A stretch of 64,000 nucleotides of DNA from Microbacterium kyungheense (GCF_006783905.1 NZ_VFPE01000002.1:310001-374000), one strand, 5' to 3'. Shown: positions 1 through 10,434, numbered from the stretch's first letter. Notes: a model not told the origin generated them from the letters alone. A program made the numbers and translations.

Positions 1-688
1 CGGCCTCGACCGCCGAGAACGAGCCGATGAGCAGGAACCCGATGACCGTGGCGAGCAGGATCGGCGGGCGCGCGAGCACCTTGCCGAGCGACCGCTTGCT
101 GCGGGGGATGCGCACGCGCCCGACCTCGGGCGAGAGGATGAACCACGCGCAGCCCGACAGCAGGATCACGACGACCAGCACGAGGCCCACGACCGTCCCC
201 GCCTGGGTCGCGACGAACGTGATGAGCACGGGCGCCAGGATCCAGATGATCTCCTGCAGCGAGGCGTCGAGCGAGTACAGGCCGGTCAGCTGCTTCGAGT
301 TGACGAGCTTGGGATAGATGGTGCGCACGGCCGACACGATCGGCGGCGTCGACATGCCCGCGATGAACCCCAGTACGACGTACATCGGCACCGGCGCGAC
401 GAGGAACGCGATGCCGAGGAGGGATGCCGCCGACACGAGCGTCGTGAGCGTCAGGACCCGTCGCATGCCCCAGCGGCCCATCCAGCGGCTCGTCACGGGG
501 CCGGCGATCGCCTGCCCGATGGACACCGCCGCGAGCACGACGCCGGCCGCGCCGTACGAGCCGGTGATCCCCTCGATGTGCAGGAGGATGACGAGGCTGA
601 TCATCCCGTTGGGGAAGCGCGCGACCAGCTGCGACGAGATCATGCGCAGGACGCCGGGAGTGCGCAGAAGATCCCCGTAGCCGGCCAC
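1..688 (-). CDS. MFS transporter, N-terminal part (runs off the window)
   Basis: I translated the minus strand from a GTG at 688-686; the frame stays open to the left edge, giving 229 residues. It shows the usual MFS pattern: alternating hydrophobic helices, a basic cytoplasmic loop with RWMGRWGMRR near residue 75 (the helix 2-3 loop signature region), and a second loop rich in K and R (PRSKRSLGK) near residue 200, which fits the central loop between the two six-helix halves. The C-terminal half is outside the window. The substrate cannot be told. The start lacks a ribosome-binding site, but a TAACGT hexamer ends 6 bases before the GTG, which suggests a leaderless transcript. It is divergent from nrdH. 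Confidence 0.8.
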   Translation of the reverse strand, partial: MAGYGDLLRTPGVLRMISSQLVARFPNGMISLVILLHIEGITGSYGAAGVVLAAVSIGQAIAGPVTSRWMGRWGMRRVLTLTTLVSAASLLGIAFLVAPVPMYVVLGFIAGMSTPPIVSAVRTIYPKLVNSKQLTGLYSLDASLQEIIWILAPVLITFVATQAGTVVGLVLVVVILLSGCAWFILSPEVGRVRIPRSKRSLGKVLARPPILLATVIGFLLIGSFSAVEA

Positions 689-755
689 CAGACAACGTTA
701 CGCCACCGCCGTGGGGCGGCGACACGCCGACGGGGTGCGCGACACGCCGGGGACG

Positions 756-890
756 TTCTCCACAGCCGAATCCGATGTCGGACCCCGCGGCTACCGTCGC
801 GGCTGTGGAGGGATGCGGCCGGGGCTCCCGAAACCCCTGTGATCACGGCCTTTTCGAGAGCCTCCGGGCTGTGGATGAATCCGTGGAGAA
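756..890. promoter_or_regulatory. Cluster of four DnaA-box-like nonamers upstream of nrdHIEF
   Basis: The 349-base gap 689-1037 holds four sites close to the DnaA box TTRTCCACA. They are TTCTCCACA at 756-764 (plus), and on the minus strand CCCTCCACA at 804-812, TCATCCACA at 870-878 (one mismatch) and TTCTCCACG at 882-890. In E. coli, DnaA binds upstream of nrdAB and links nucleotide supply to replication. Whether these sites bind DnaA here is an inference. No gene is visible in this gap. Confidence 0.4.
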
Positions 891-936
891 CCTGTGTTGT
901 ACATGGGGAGAACGGTGGAAAATCACACCGATGTAA

Positions 937-984
937 CTACTAGCCCTTGTGGTGCTTACGGATGTCGGTACCCATATGTAGTAT
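937..984 (+). promoter_or_regulatory. NrdR boxes and promoter of nrdHIEF
   Basis: TACCCATATGTAGTAT at 969-984 matches the NrdR box (acaCwAtATaTwGtgt) at all core positions. A degenerate copy with core CTA-N4-TTG lies at 937-952. The two cores start exactly 32 bases apart, close to three helical turns, as in known NrdR box pairs. A TAGTAT -10 candidate (979-984) lies inside the good box, with a weak -35 (TTACGG, 956-961) 17 bases upstream, so NrdR binding would block RNA polymerase. Repression by NrdR at high dATP/ATP is known for the family. Confidence 0.75.
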
Positions 985-1037
985 TGGTCTCCCGGCGGGG
1001 GGACTGCCGGAGAAGGAACGACGGGAGCAGAATCGAC

Positions 1038-1271
1038 ATGGCGATCACGGTCTACACCAAGCCCGCGTGCGTGCAGTGCACGGCGACTTACCGTGCCCTC
1101 GACTCGAAGGGCATCGAGTACGAAGTCCACGACCTTTCGGAGGACCCCACGGCCCTCGAGCAGGTCAAGGCGCTGGGCTACCTCCAGGCGCCGGTCGTCA
1201 TCACCGATGAGGACCACTGGTCGGGCTTCCGTCCCGACAAGATCGACGAGCTCGCCGCGCGTCTGAGCTGA
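1038..1271 (+). CDS. nrdH: Glutaredoxin-like protein NrdH
   Basis: NrdH is the small thiol donor that re-reduces class Ib ribonucleotide reductase, taking electrons from thioredoxin reductase. The 77-residue product has the CVQC redox motif at residues 11-14 and the NrdH-specific segment WSGFRPDKI near residue 60, which sets it apart from true glutaredoxins. The ATG is preceded by GGGAG with 10 bases of spacing. It is the first gene of nrdHIEF and ends 4 bases before nrdI. Control is by the NrdR boxes upstream. Confidence 0.95.
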   Translation: MAITVYTKPACVQCTATYRALDSKGIEYEVHDLSEDPTALEQVKALGYLQAPVVITDEDHWSGFRPDKIDELAARLS

Positions 1272-1275
1272 CATC

Positions 1276-1722
1276 ATGTCTGCTCTCGTGGCGCAGCGCG
1301 TCGCGACGAGCGCACCGCTGCTGGTCTACTTCTCGAGCGTGTCGGGCAACACCGCGCGTTTCATCGAGAAGCTCGGCGCACGGGCGGTCCGGATTCCGCT
1401 GCATTCGACGGATCCGGCGCTCATGGTCGACGAGCCGTACGTCCTCGTGACACCCACCTATGGCGGAGGCCAGGGGCGGGGTGTCGAGAAGGGCGCCGTT
1501 CCCAAGCAGGTCATCCGGTTCCTCAACGACGAGCGAAACCGCAGCCTCATCCGCGGAGTGATCTCCGCAGGGAACACCAACTTCGGCGAGCACTTCTGCA
1601 TCGCCGGCGACATCATCAGCCGCAAGTGCCACGTGCCGCACTTGTACCGGCTAGAGGTATTCGGCACGCCTGAAGATGTGGAACGCGTGAGCGCGGGATT
1701 GGAACGATGGTGGGAACTCTGA
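1276..1722 (+). CDS. nrdI: NrdI flavodoxin-like protein
   Basis: NrdI is a flavodoxin-like protein that supplies oxidant to build the dimanganese-tyrosyl cofactor in NrdF. The 148 residues contain the FMN phosphate-binding loop [11 protein letters not shown] near residues 19-29, the TPTYGGG loop near residue 60 and the [10 protein letters not shown] segment near residue 100, all typical of NrdI. It lies between nrdH and nrdE, and its 3' end overlaps the chosen nrdE start by 16 bases, so translation is probably coupled. Confidence 0.95.
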   Translation: MSALVAQRVATSAPLLVYFSSVSGNTARFIEKLGARAVRIPLHSTDPALMVDEPYVLVTPTYGGGQGRGVEKGAVPKQVIRFLNDERNRSLIRGVISAGNTNFGEHFCIAGDIISRKCHVPHLYRLEVFGTPEDVERVSAGLERWWEL

Positions 1723-3860
1723 CGCAGATGGACTTCAAGACGGAGGCACGCTTCGAGGGCATGGACTATCACGCCCTCAACGCGATGCTCAACCTGTACG
1801 ACGCGAACGGCCAGATCCAGTTCGACGCCGACAAGCGCGCGGCGCGGGAGTACTTCCTGCAGCACGTGAACCAGAACACCGTGTTCTTCCACTCGCTCAA
1901 GGAGCGTCTGGACTACCTCGTCGAGAAGGAGTACTACGAGGGCGCGGTGCTCGACAAGTACTCGTTCGAGTACATCCAGAAGCTCAACGACCTCGCGTAC
2001 TCCAAGAAGTTCCGCTTCGAGACCTTCCTCGGCGCGTTCAAGTACTACACGAGCTACACGCTCAAGACCTTCGACGGCAAGCGCTACCTCGAGCGCTTCG
2101 AGGACCGCGTCGTGATGACCGCCCTCGCGCTGGCCGACGGTGACGAGAAGCTCGCCACCGCCCTCGTCGAAGAGATCATCTCGGGCCGTTTCCAGCCCGC
2201 GACCCCGACGTTCCTCAACGCCGGCAAGGCGCAGCGCGGAGAGCTCGTCTCGTGCTTCCTGCTGCGCATCGAAGACAACATGGAGTCGATCGCCCGCGGC
2301 ATCAACTCCGCGCTGCAGCTGTCCAAGCGCGGCGGCGGCGTCGCGCTGCTGCTGTCGAACATCCGTGAGTCGGGTGCGCCGATCAAGCAGATCGAGAACC
2401 AGTCCAGCGGCATCATCCCCGTGATGAAGCTGCTCGAAGACTCCTTCTCGTACGCCAACCAGCTCGGCGCGCGCCAGGGCGCGGGCGCGGTGTACCTCAA
2501 CGCGCACCACCCCGACATCATGCGGTTCCTCGACACCAAGCGCGAGAACGCCGACGAGAAGATCCGCATCAAGACGCTCTCGCTCGGCGTCGTCGTGCCC
2601 GACATCACGTTCGAGCTCGCCAAGAACGGCGAGGACATGTACCTCTTCTCGCCGTACGACGTCGAGCGCGTCTACGGCGTGCCGTTCGGCGACATCTCGG
2701 TCACCGAGAAGTACCGCGAGATGGTGGACGACCCGCGCATCAAGAAGACGAAGATCAACGCGCGCGAGTTCTTCCAGACGCTCGCCGAGATCCAGTTCGA
2801 GTCGGGCTACCCGTACATCATGTTCGAGGACACGGTGAACAAAGCCAACCCGATCAAGGGCCGGATCAACATGTCCAACCTGTGCTCCGAGATCCTGCAG
2901 GTCAACACGCCCACCACCTTCAACGAGGACCTGTCGTACAACCAGATCGGCAAGGACATCTCGTGCAACCTGGGCTCGCTCAACATCGCCCTGGCGATGG
3001 ACGGCGGCGACCTCGCCCGCACCGTGGACACCAGCATCCGCGCCCTCACGGCGGTGAGCGACCAGAGCCACATCCGCTCGGTGCGCTCCATCGAGGACGG
3101 CAACGACCGGTCGCACGCGATCGGCCTGGGGCAGATGAACCTGCATGGGTACCTGGCGCGCGAGCACGTGTACTACGGCTCGGAAGAGGGCGTCGACTTC
3201 ACGAACATCTACTTCTACTCGGTGCTGTTCCACGCCCTCACGGCCTCGAACAAGATCGCGATCGAGCGGGGCGAGACCTTCGACGGGTTCGCCGACTCGA
3301 CGTACGCGTCGGGGGAGTTCTTCGACAAGTACATCGAGCAGGAGTGGGTGCCCGCGACCGAGAAGGTCAAGGAGATGTTTGCTGGCCACCACATCCCCAC
3401 GCAGGATGACTGGCGCGCGCTGAAGGCCTCGATCCAGCAGCACGGCATCTACAACCAGAACCTGCAGGCGGTGCCGCCGACCGGCTCGATCTCGTACATC
3501 AACAACTCGACGTCGTCGATCCACCCGATCGCGGCGAAGATCGAGATCCGCAAGGAAGGCAAGCTCGGTCGCGTCTACTACCCGGCGGCGTTCATGACGA
3601 ACGACAACCTGGAGTACTACCAGGACGCGTACGAGATCGGCTACGAGAAGGTCATCGACACGTACGCCGCCGCCACCCAGCACGTCGACCAGGGCCTGTC
3701 GCTGACGCTGTTCTTCAAGGACACCGCCACCACGCGCGACATCAACAAGGCTCAGATCTACGCCTGGCGCAAGGGCATCAAGACGATCTACTACATCCGC
3801 CTCCGTCAGATGGCGCTGGAGGGCACCGACATGACCGAGTGCGTCTCCTGCACCCTGTGA
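1707..3860 (+). CDS. nrdE: Class Ib ribonucleoside-diphosphate reductase, alpha subunit
   Basis: NrdE is the catalytic subunit that reduces NDPs to dNDPs. At 717 residues it has class Ib length and lacks the long ATP cone of NrdA. Visible landmarks are NLCSEI (active-site Asn, Cys and Glu) near residues 390-396, ISCNLGSLN near 417 and the C-terminal ECVSCTL, whose paired cysteines exchange with NrdH. Two starts are possible: ATG 1707, overlapping nrdI, or ATG 1728, giving [11 protein letters not shown]. Both have weak ribosome-binding sites. I took 1707, but 1728 is a fair alternative. It is third in nrdHIEF. Confidence 0.95.
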   Translation: MVGTLTQMDFKTEARFEGMDYHALNAMLNLYDANGQIQFDADKRAAREYFLQHVNQNTVFFHSLKERLDYLVEKEYYEGAVLDKYSFEYIQKLNDLAYSKKFRFETFLGAFKYYTSYTLKTFDGKRYLERFEDRVVMTALALADGDEKLATALVEEIISGRFQPATPTFLNAGKAQRGELVSCFLLRIEDNMESIARGINSALQLSKRGGGVALLLSNIRESGAPIKQIENQSSGIIPVMKLLEDSFSYANQLGARQGAGAVYLNAHHPDIMRFLDTKRENADEKIRIKTLSLGVVVPDITFELAKNGEDMYLFSPYDVERVYGVPFGDISVTEKYREMVDDPRIKKTKINAREFFQTLAEIQFESGYPYIMFEDTVNKANPIKGRINMSNLCSEILQVNTPTTFNEDLSYNQIGKDISCNLGSLNIALAMDGGDLARTVDTSIRALTAVSDQSHIRSVRSIEDGNDRSHAIGLGQMNLHGYLAREHVYYGSEEGVDFTNIYFYSVLFHALTASNKIAIERGETFDGFADSTYASGEFFDKYIEQEWVPATEKVKEMFAGHHIPTQDDWRALKASIQQHGIYNQNLQAVPPTGSISYINNSTSSIHPIAAKIEIRKEGKLGRVYYPAAFMTNDNLEYYQDAYEIGYEKVIDTYAAATQHVDQGLSLTLFFKDTATTRDINKAQIYAWRKGIKTIYYIRLRQMALEGTDMTECVSCTL

Positions 3861-4865
<1,005 letters not shown>

Positions 4866-4891
4866 GCCCACCGCCTGAACGACGCTGAGAT

Positions 4892-4919
4892 GAGGGATGC
4901 CGCGCTCGCGGCATCCCTC
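4892..4919. terminator. Bidirectional terminator between nrdF and lacI
   Basis: A perfect 13-base inverted repeat, GAGGGATGCCGCG (4892-4904) and its complement (4907-4919), is separated by two bases and followed by TTCCGTT. It sits between the convergent nrdF and lacI genes and can serve both. Both arms contain the local 7-mer GGATGCC/GGCATCC. Confidence 0.85.
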
Positions 4920-4942
4920 TTCCGTTATGACGCGCAGCGGCG

Positions 4943-5935
4943 TCAGGAGTGCAGCGGCGCGGTCGAGGAACGCACCACGAGGGTCGTCGACAGCTCGGTG
5001 CGCGCGGCGGGGTGCTGGCCGGCACGGACGCGGACGATCACGTCGATCGCCGCGCTGCCCATCTGCGCGAGCGGCTGGCGGATCGTCGTGAGCGGCGGAT
5101 CGATCCACGACGAGTGCGGGAGGTCGTCGAAGCCGACGATCGACATGTCGTCCGGGATGCGCAGATCGTGCTCGCGGAGAGCACGGATCGCGCCGAGCGC
5201 GCTGTCGTCGCTCGCCGCGAAGATCGCCGTCGGCCGCTCTTCGCGCGTGAGGAGGAGCCGGGTCGCGTCGTAGCCCTGGTCGATCCCGTACGTCGTGCGG
5301 ATCACCAGGTCGTCGTCGACCGGAACACCCGCCTGCTGCATCGCCGCCTGAAAGCCCGCCAGGCGCGCGATCCCGTTGTCCTGATCGAGGGGGCCGGTGA
5401 TCGTCGCGATGCGCCGGTGACCGAGCTGGAGCAGGTGTTCCGCGGCATCGAAGGCGCCCTGGAAGTTCGTCGCGGCGATGGAGTAGGCGCCCTCGGGCGT
5501 CCGGTGCAGGGGATCGACGACGACGAGCGGGACGCCGGCCTCCGCGAGCTGCTGCCGCGCCTCGGCGCTGGGGACTGCGACCACGCTCAGGACGCCGTCG
5601 GACCCCCGCTCCAGCGCGTGCATGACCCAGTCGTCGCAGTCCTCAGGGTCCGGCTCCACGGCCAGGACGAGGTCTTTGCCGTGGCCCTTGGCGCCCTCGG
5701 CGGCGCCCCGCACGACAGCTTCGGACCACGCCTGGTCGAGATTGACCACCCGCATGTCGAGAAAGCCCGTCGCCATGCGCGGCCGCATCCGGATCTCGTA
5801 GCCGTGGCGCTCCAGCACGGCGGCCACGCGGTCGCGCGTCGCGCGCGACACGTCGGGGCGCGAATTGAGCACCTTCGACACCGTCGGGATGGACACGCCT
5901 GCTTCGGTCGCGATCTGGGCGAGCTGCACTGCCAT
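4943..5935 (-). CDS. LacI-family transcriptional repressor of the beta-glucoside locus
   Basis: The 330-residue protein has the LacI layout. The N-terminal HTH reads LAQIATEAGVSIPTVSKVLN (residues 5-24), followed by the hinge region and a periplasmic-binding-like effector domain ending in the usual PLTTIRQP segment near residue 290. It is divergent from the sugar ABC importer and GH1 glucosidase, so it most likely represses them and is released by a beta-glucoside. Palindromes at 6055-6080, downstream of the importer promoter, are candidate operators. The effector sugar is inferred only from the neighbours. Confidence 0.9.
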   Translation of the reverse strand: MAVQLAQIATEAGVSIPTVSKVLNSRPDVSRATRDRVAAVLERHGYEIRMRPRMATGFLDMRVVNLDQAWSEAVVRGAAEGAKGHGKDLVLAVEPDPEDCDDWVMHALERGSDGVLSVVAVPSAEARQQLAEAGVPLVVVDPLHRTPEGAYSIAATNFQGAFDAAEHLLQLGHRRIATITGPLDQDNGIARLAGFQAAMQQAGVPVDDDLVIRTTYGIDQGYDATRLLLTREERPTAIFAASDDSALGAIRALREHDLRIPDDMSIVGFDDLPHSSWIDPPLTTIRQPLAQMGSAAIDVIVRVRAGQHPAARTELSTTLVVRSSTAPLHS

Positions 5936-6010
5936 GGTTCCTCCGGATCAACTTTCGGAAAATGCTAGCGGTTATCGGTAACGATCGCTGGACCATTTCG
6001 CGGCTTCTGC

Positions 6011-6080
6011 TGGACTCGCGCCGGACTTTCGCTCTATAGTCTCACCCTGAGGCACGAAATTTCGAGCTTTCGTATCGAAA
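6011..6080 (+). promoter_or_regulatory. Promoter and two operator-like palindromes of the beta-glucoside operon
   Basis: A promoter TGGACT (6011-6016), 18 bases, TATAGT (6035-6040) faces the binding-protein gene. Just downstream lie CGAAATTTCG (6055-6064), a perfect palindrome, and TTTCG-TAT-CGAAA (6068-6080), with 5-base perfect arms. Their position between the transcription start and the ATG fits roadblock repression by the divergent LacI protein. Binding is inferred. Confidence 0.6.
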
Positions 6081-6098
6081 TCACACAAGGGAGTGAGC

Positions 6099-7382
6099 AT
6101 GCAACGGATGCGATTCACGGCGATCACGGCGATGGCGCTCGGCGCCGTCCTGGTCCTGTCCGGTTGCGGTCGCAGCGCGGACGGCGCCGCCGAGGGATCA
6201 TCGGCCGCCCCGGCAGAAGAAGGCGAAGCCTCGGGCACCGTCGAGATCTGGACGGCGGGCGGGCACGCCGACAACCTGGAGAAGCTCACGAAGGACTGGC
6301 TGAAGGCGAACCCGGATGCCACCATCAAGGTCACCGACGTCCCGTGGGACCAGGTCATCACGAAGGCGCAGACGGCGACGGCGGCCGGCAAGGGGCCGGA
6401 CATCATCATGACCGGGGCCGACCAGACGGCGACCGTCATCGGCATGGGCGGCTTCGACCCGGTGCCCGACGGGGTGTACGACGCCGACGACTTCTATCCT
6501 GCCGCCGTCGACTCGGCGACGGGCGAGGACGGCCTCTACGCGATGCCGTGGTACGTCGAGACCCGGTTCCTCTTCTACCGCAAGGACATCGCGACCGAGC
6601 TCGGGCTCTCGGCGCCGACCACGTGGGAAGAGACCGAGGCGATGGCCGCCGCGTTCGCCTCGCGCCCGGGCGGAACGTTCGGGCTCAGCCTTCCCAAGCC
6701 GACCGAGCAGCCGGCGCAGGTCATCGTGCCGTTCGACGCTCAGGCGGGCGGGCAGATGACCGACGGCGACGCATGGACGATCGACACCCCGGAGTTCGTC
6801 GAGGCGCTCGACTACTACGGCGGCTACTTCCAGCGCGGCGAGGCACCACTGGGCGACACCGATGCCACGTTCGAGAACGGCGGCACGCCGATGTTCATCT
6901 CGGGTCCCTGGATGCTCGACATCTACCAGGACGAGATCGACGGGGGCACCGCGCCGGAGGGCTTCACCATGGACTCCGTCGGCTACACCGTGTCGCCGAC
7001 GGGTCCCGGCGGCAACAACGACCAGTACATCGGCGGCGGCAACCTCGGCGTCTTCTCCGCATCCGACAACAAGTCCGCAGCCTGGTCGCTGCTGTCGTGG
7101 CTGGGCGAGCAGGACCAGCAGGAGGCATGGTACGACCTGCAGGGCGAGCTCCCGGCGAACGTCGCGGCAGGCCAGTACGCGCCGATCCAGGACAACCCCG
7201 TGACCAAGACGCTCACCGAGCAGCTGGAGAACACGGTCGCGACGCCCAACTATCCGGCATGGTCGCAGATCTCCGACCTCATCAGCAAGTACTCGGAGCA
7301 GGTCGCGCGCGGCGAGATCTCGGGCACCGATGCGGCGAAGCAGATCCAGGCCGAGGCCGACAAGATCGGCTTCGGGTGGTGA
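6099..7382 (+). CDS. Sugar ABC transporter substrate-binding lipoprotein
   Basis: This is an extracellular solute-binding protein (family 1, MalE-like) of 427 residues. A basic N-terminus and hydrophobic segment lead to the lipobox LSGC near residues 21-24, so the mature protein is anchored by the lipidated cysteine. The mature part shows the family segments GTVEIWTAGG and AAAGKGPDII. The ATG at 6099 has GGGAG five bases upstream; a GTG at 6093 overlaps that site and is less likely. The two permeases and the GH1 enzyme follow in one operon, which suggests a beta-glucoside ligand. No ATPase gene is present, so a shared MsiK-like ATPase elsewhere probably energises the system. Confidence 0.9.
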   Translation: MQRMRFTAITAMALGAVLVLSGCGRSADGAAEGSSAAPAEEGEASGTVEIWTAGGHADNLEKLTKDWLKANPDATIKVTDVPWDQVITKAQTATAAGKGPDIIMTGADQTATVIGMGGFDPVPDGVYDADDFYPAAVDSATGEDGLYAMPWYVETRFLFYRKDIATELGLSAPTTWEETEAMAAAFASRPGGTFGLSLPKPTEQPAQVIVPFDAQAGGQMTDGDAWTIDTPEFVEALDYYGGYFQRGEAPLGDTDATFENGGTPMFISGPWMLDIYQDEIDGGTAPEGFTMDSVGYTVSPTGPGGNNDQYIGGGNLGVFSASDNKSAAWSLLSWLGEQDQQEAWYDLQGELPANVAAGQYAPIQDNPVTKTLTEQLENTVATPNYPAWSQISDLISKYSEQVARGEISGTDAAKQIQAEADKIGFGW

Positions 7383-8299
7383 CATCCGTGCAGGCGCGGC
7401 CGGGGAAGGTCTCTTCCCTGGCCGCGCAGCGGCGCCGTTCGGCCCTCATCGCGTGGGTCTTCGTCGCGCCGTTCGTCCTCACGTTCGGGGTCTTCGGTCT
7501 GATCCCGCTCGTCAGCTCGCTGGCGATGTCGTTCACCGACCTGCGGGCGCGCGACATCCGCAACCCGTTCAACGTCAACTTCGTCGGGTTCGAGAACTTC
7601 GTCACGGTCCTGACGGACCCGTCGTTCCAGCGCGCACTGTTCAACACGCTGATGTTCGTCGTGGTCGGCGTGCCGGCCACGCTGTTCCTCGCGCTGGTGC
7701 TGGCGGTGCTCCTCAACTCCGTGAGCCGCAAGGTGGCGACCTTCTTCCGCGTGGGCTACTACACGCCCGTCATCACGACGATCGTGGCCGTCGCGGTCGT
7801 GTGGCGCATCATGTACCAGAACACGGGGGTCATCAACACGATCCTCGGGTGGCTCGGCATCGCGGGGCCGAACTGGCTCAGCGATCCGAACACGGCCCTC
7901 CTCGCGATCACGATCATGGCCGTGTGGCGCAACATCGGCGCCTCGATGGTGATCTTCCTCGCGGGGCTTCAGGGCATCCCCGCGGACGTGAACGAAGCCG
8001 CCTCGATCGACGGTGCGAACGCCGTCCAGAAGTTCTTCCGCGTCACGATCCCCATGATGATGCCGACCATCCTGCTGAACACGATCCTCGTGACGACCGG
8101 CTACATGCAGTTCTTCGACGAGCCCTTCGTCATGACCAACGGCGGGCCGCTGGAGTCGACCACCTCGATCGCGCTGCAGGTCTACAACCAGTTCAAGTAC
8201 GGCAACTACTCGGTCGGCGCCGCCGGAGCCTACGTGCTGTTCGCACTCGTCGGCATCCTCGCGCTCATCCAGTTCCGCTTCTTCCGCCAGAGGACCTGA
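7379..8299 (+). CDS. Sugar ABC transporter permease (MalF/UgpA type)
   Basis: This is an integral membrane permease of about 306 residues with six predicted helices, the first at about residues 20-45. The cytoplasmic EAA loop, needed to contact the ATPase, reads EAASIDGANAVQKFFRVTIP near residues 205-225. The GTG at 7379 overlaps the stop of the binding-protein gene by four bases; a second GTG at 7388 is possible. It pairs with the next gene to form the channel. Confidence 0.88.
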   Translation: MTSVQARPGKVSSLAAQRRRSALIAWVFVAPFVLTFGVFGLIPLVSSLAMSFTDLRARDIRNPFNVNFVGFENFVTVLTDPSFQRALFNTLMFVVVGVPATLFLALVLAVLLNSVSRKVATFFRVGYYTPVITTIVAVAVVWRIMYQNTGVINTILGWLGIAGPNWLSDPNTALLAITIMAVWRNIGASMVIFLAGLQGIPADVNEAASIDGANAVQKFFRVTIPMMMPTILLNTILVTTGYMQFFDEPFVMTNGGPLESTTSIALQVYNQFKYGNYSVGAAGAYVLFALVGILALIQFRFFRQRT

Positions 8300-8300
8300 C

Positions 8301-9194
8301 ATGACCACCACCCTCGAGACGGTCGCCGTCGCGGCGACCGAGCCCCCGCAGCCCCGCCCGCCGCGCAAGCCCGTCCGCTGGGGCGACCTCGCGGTGCTGA
8401 TCGTGCTCTCCGTCGGCCTCGCGGCCACCGTGCTGCCGTTCGTCTGGATGGTGCTCGGCGCCTTCAAGACGAAGGCCGAGATCATGGCGCGCCCGGTCAC
8501 CTGGTGGCCGCAGCATCCCACCCTCGAGAACTTCCGTGCGTGGCTGTTCGAGTTCGACATCGCACGCCCGTTCTTCAACTCGGTGTTCCTGGCGGCGGTC
8601 ACCGTCGCCACGACCCTGCTGTTCTCGTCGATGGTGGGCTGGGCGCTGGCGAAGATGACCTTCCCCGGCAAGAACGTGATCATCGTCGTCGTGCTGTCGA
8701 CGCTGTTCGTTCCCGGCATCGTCACCCTGATCCCGCAGTTCGTGCTCGTCGCGAACCTGGGGATGGTCAACACCTACTGGGGGCTGATCCTGCCGGGAAT
8801 GGTGGGCGCGTTCGGCGTCTTCCTCATGCGGCAGTTCATGCTCGAGATCCCCGATTCGCTGCTGGACGCGGCGCGGATCGACGGCGCGGGGGAGTTCCGC
8901 ACGTTCTTCCAGATCGTGCTGCCCCTGTGCAAGGCGCCGTTGGCGACGCTCGCGATCTTCACCTTCATGGGGTCGTGGAACGGCTTCCTGTGGCCGCTGA
9001 TCATCTCGCAGGACGACTCGATGTACACCCTCCCGGTGTCGCTGGCGCTGTTCTCGGCCGAGGCCGGCGGCCACGGGTCCGACTACGGGCTCCAGATGGC
9101 GGGGTCCTTCCTCATCGTCGTCCCGGTGCTCATCCTCTTCATCGCCATGCAGCGCCACTTCATCCAGGGGATCGCCCTGACCGGGATCAAGTGA
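8301..9194 (+). CDS. Sugar ABC transporter permease (MalG/UgpE type)
   Basis: This is the second channel subunit, 297 residues. A Pro- and Arg-rich cytoplasmic start (PPQPRPPRKP) precedes the first helix at about residues 33-55. The EAA-like loop reads DAARIDGAGEFRTFFQIVLP near residues 190-209. It begins one base after the stop of the upstream permease, so the two are probably translated together. The next gene, the GH1 glucosidase, follows after 46 bases with its own ribosome-binding site. Confidence 0.9.
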   Translation: MTTTLETVAVAATEPPQPRPPRKPVRWGDLAVLIVLSVGLAATVLPFVWMVLGAFKTKAEIMARPVTWWPQHPTLENFRAWLFEFDIARPFFNSVFLAAVTVATTLLFSSMVGWALAKMTFPGKNVIIVVVLSTLFVPGIVTLIPQFVLVANLGMVNTYWGLILPGMVGAFGVFLMRQFMLEIPDSLLDAARIDGAGEFRTFFQIVLPLCKAPLATLAIFTFMGSWNGFLWPLIISQDDSMYTLPVSLALFSAEAGGHGSDYGLQMAGSFLIVVPVLILFIAMQRHFIQGIALTGIK

Positions 9195-9240
9195 CCCGGG
9201 ATCCCGCGACATCCGTCCCTACGAAAGGAAATCCGCATTC

Positions 9241-10434
9241 ATGAGCAGTGTCATCGCCGCACCCGAGGGGTTCATCTGGGGAGCGGCCACCGCCGGTCAC
9301 CAGATCGAGGGCGGCAACGTCAACACCGGGCACTGGGAGAACGAGTACGCCCCCGGCACCGAGATCCCGGAGCCGTCGGGTGACGCGTGCGACTCGTACC
9401 ACCGGTACCCCGAAGACATCGCGCTGCTGGCGGAGGCCGGTCTCACCGCGTACCGGTTCTCGCTGGAGTGGTCGCGCATCGAACCCGAGGAGGGTGTGGT
9501 CTCGCGTGCGCAGCTCGCGCACTACCGGCGCATGATCGACACGTGCCGCGACCACGGCGTGCAGCCGATCGTGACGCTGCACCACTTCACCTTCCCGCGG
9601 TGGTGGGATCACTCCGGCGGCTGGTACGCCGAGCAGAGCACGGACCGGTTCCGGCGCTTCACAGAGATCGCGGCCACGATCCTCGACGACGTGGACCTCG
9701 TCGTCACGATCAACGAGCCGAACATGATGGTGAACCAGACCGAGGCGCGCATCGACACCGAGAACGGCGTCAACTTCCCCGGCCCGTCCCCGTTCGTGGC
9801 GCGGGCGATCGCCGAGGCGCACCACGCCTCGACCGAGGTGCTGCGCGGCGTGGGCGGCATCCGATCGGGGTGGACCGTGGCGAACCAGGTGTTCCAGGCC
9901 GTGCCCGGGTGGGAGGAGCAGCGCGACGAATGGCAGTACTGGCGCGAGGACTTCTTCCTCGAGCAGTCGCGGAACGACGACTTCATCGGCGTGCAGTCCT
10001 ACCTGCGCACCATCATCGGGCCGACCGACGACGAGCTGGGGTACGGGCCGCAGCCGTGGCCCGAGGGCACCGAGCGCACGCTGACCGGGTGGGAGTACTA
10101 CCCCGAGGCGCTGGGCCACGCGCTCCGGCACACCCGCGAGGTCACCGGCGGCATCCCGATGCTCGTCACCGAGAACGGCATGGCCACCTCCGACGACTCC
10201 CGCCGCATCGACTACACGACCGGCGCGCTGGCGGGCATGGCCGCGGCGATGGCCGACGGCTGCGACGTGCGCGGATACCTGCACTGGTCGCTGCTCGACA
10301 ACTACGAGTGGGGGTCCTTCCGTCCCACGTTCGGCCTGATCGCCGTCGACCACGAGACGTTCGCCCGCACGCCGAAGCCGAGCCTGGGGTGGCTCGGCGA
10401 CCTCGCGCAGCGCAATGTGATCCCCGTGGGCTGA
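9241..10434 (+). CDS. GH1 family beta-glucosidase (cytoplasmic)
   Basis: GH1 enzymes hydrolyse beta-glucosides with retention. The 397-residue product has the N-terminal GFIWGAATAGHQIEG signature, the acid/base motif TINEPN near residue 158, the nucleophile motif VTENGM near residue 308 and the aglycone-site segment HWSLLDNYEWG near 347. It has no signal peptide, so it acts on sugar brought in by the upstream importer. It is about 50 residues shorter than typical GH1 enzymes, but all key motifs are present. GAAAGGA lies before the ATG. Specificity (cellobiose, gentiobiose or another sugar) cannot be read from sequence. Confidence 0.9.
   Translation: MSSVIAAPEGFIWGAATAGHQIEGGNVNTGHWENEYAPGTEIPEPSGDACDSYHRYPEDIALLAEAGLTAYRFSLEWSRIEPEEGVVSRAQLAHYRRMIDTCRDHGVQPIVTLHHFTFPRWWDHSGGWYAEQSTDRFRRFTEIAATILDDVDLVVTINEPNMMVNQTEARIDTENGVNFPGPSPFVARAIAEAHHASTEVLRGVGGIRSGWTVANQVFQAVPGWEEQRDEWQYWREDFFLEQSRNDDFIGVQSYLRTIIGPTDDELGYGPQPWPEGTERTLTGWEYYPEALGHALRHTREVTGGIPMLVTENGMATSDDSRRIDYTTGALAGMAAAMADGCDVRGYLHWSLLDNYEWGSFRPTFGLIAVDHETFARTPKPSLGWLGDLAQRNVIPVG

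Noticed and set aside
756..890. DnaA-like cluster as the replication origin
   Set aside because: No dnaA, dnaN, recF or rpmH genes are nearby, no AT-rich unwinding stretch is seen, and four imperfect boxes are too few.
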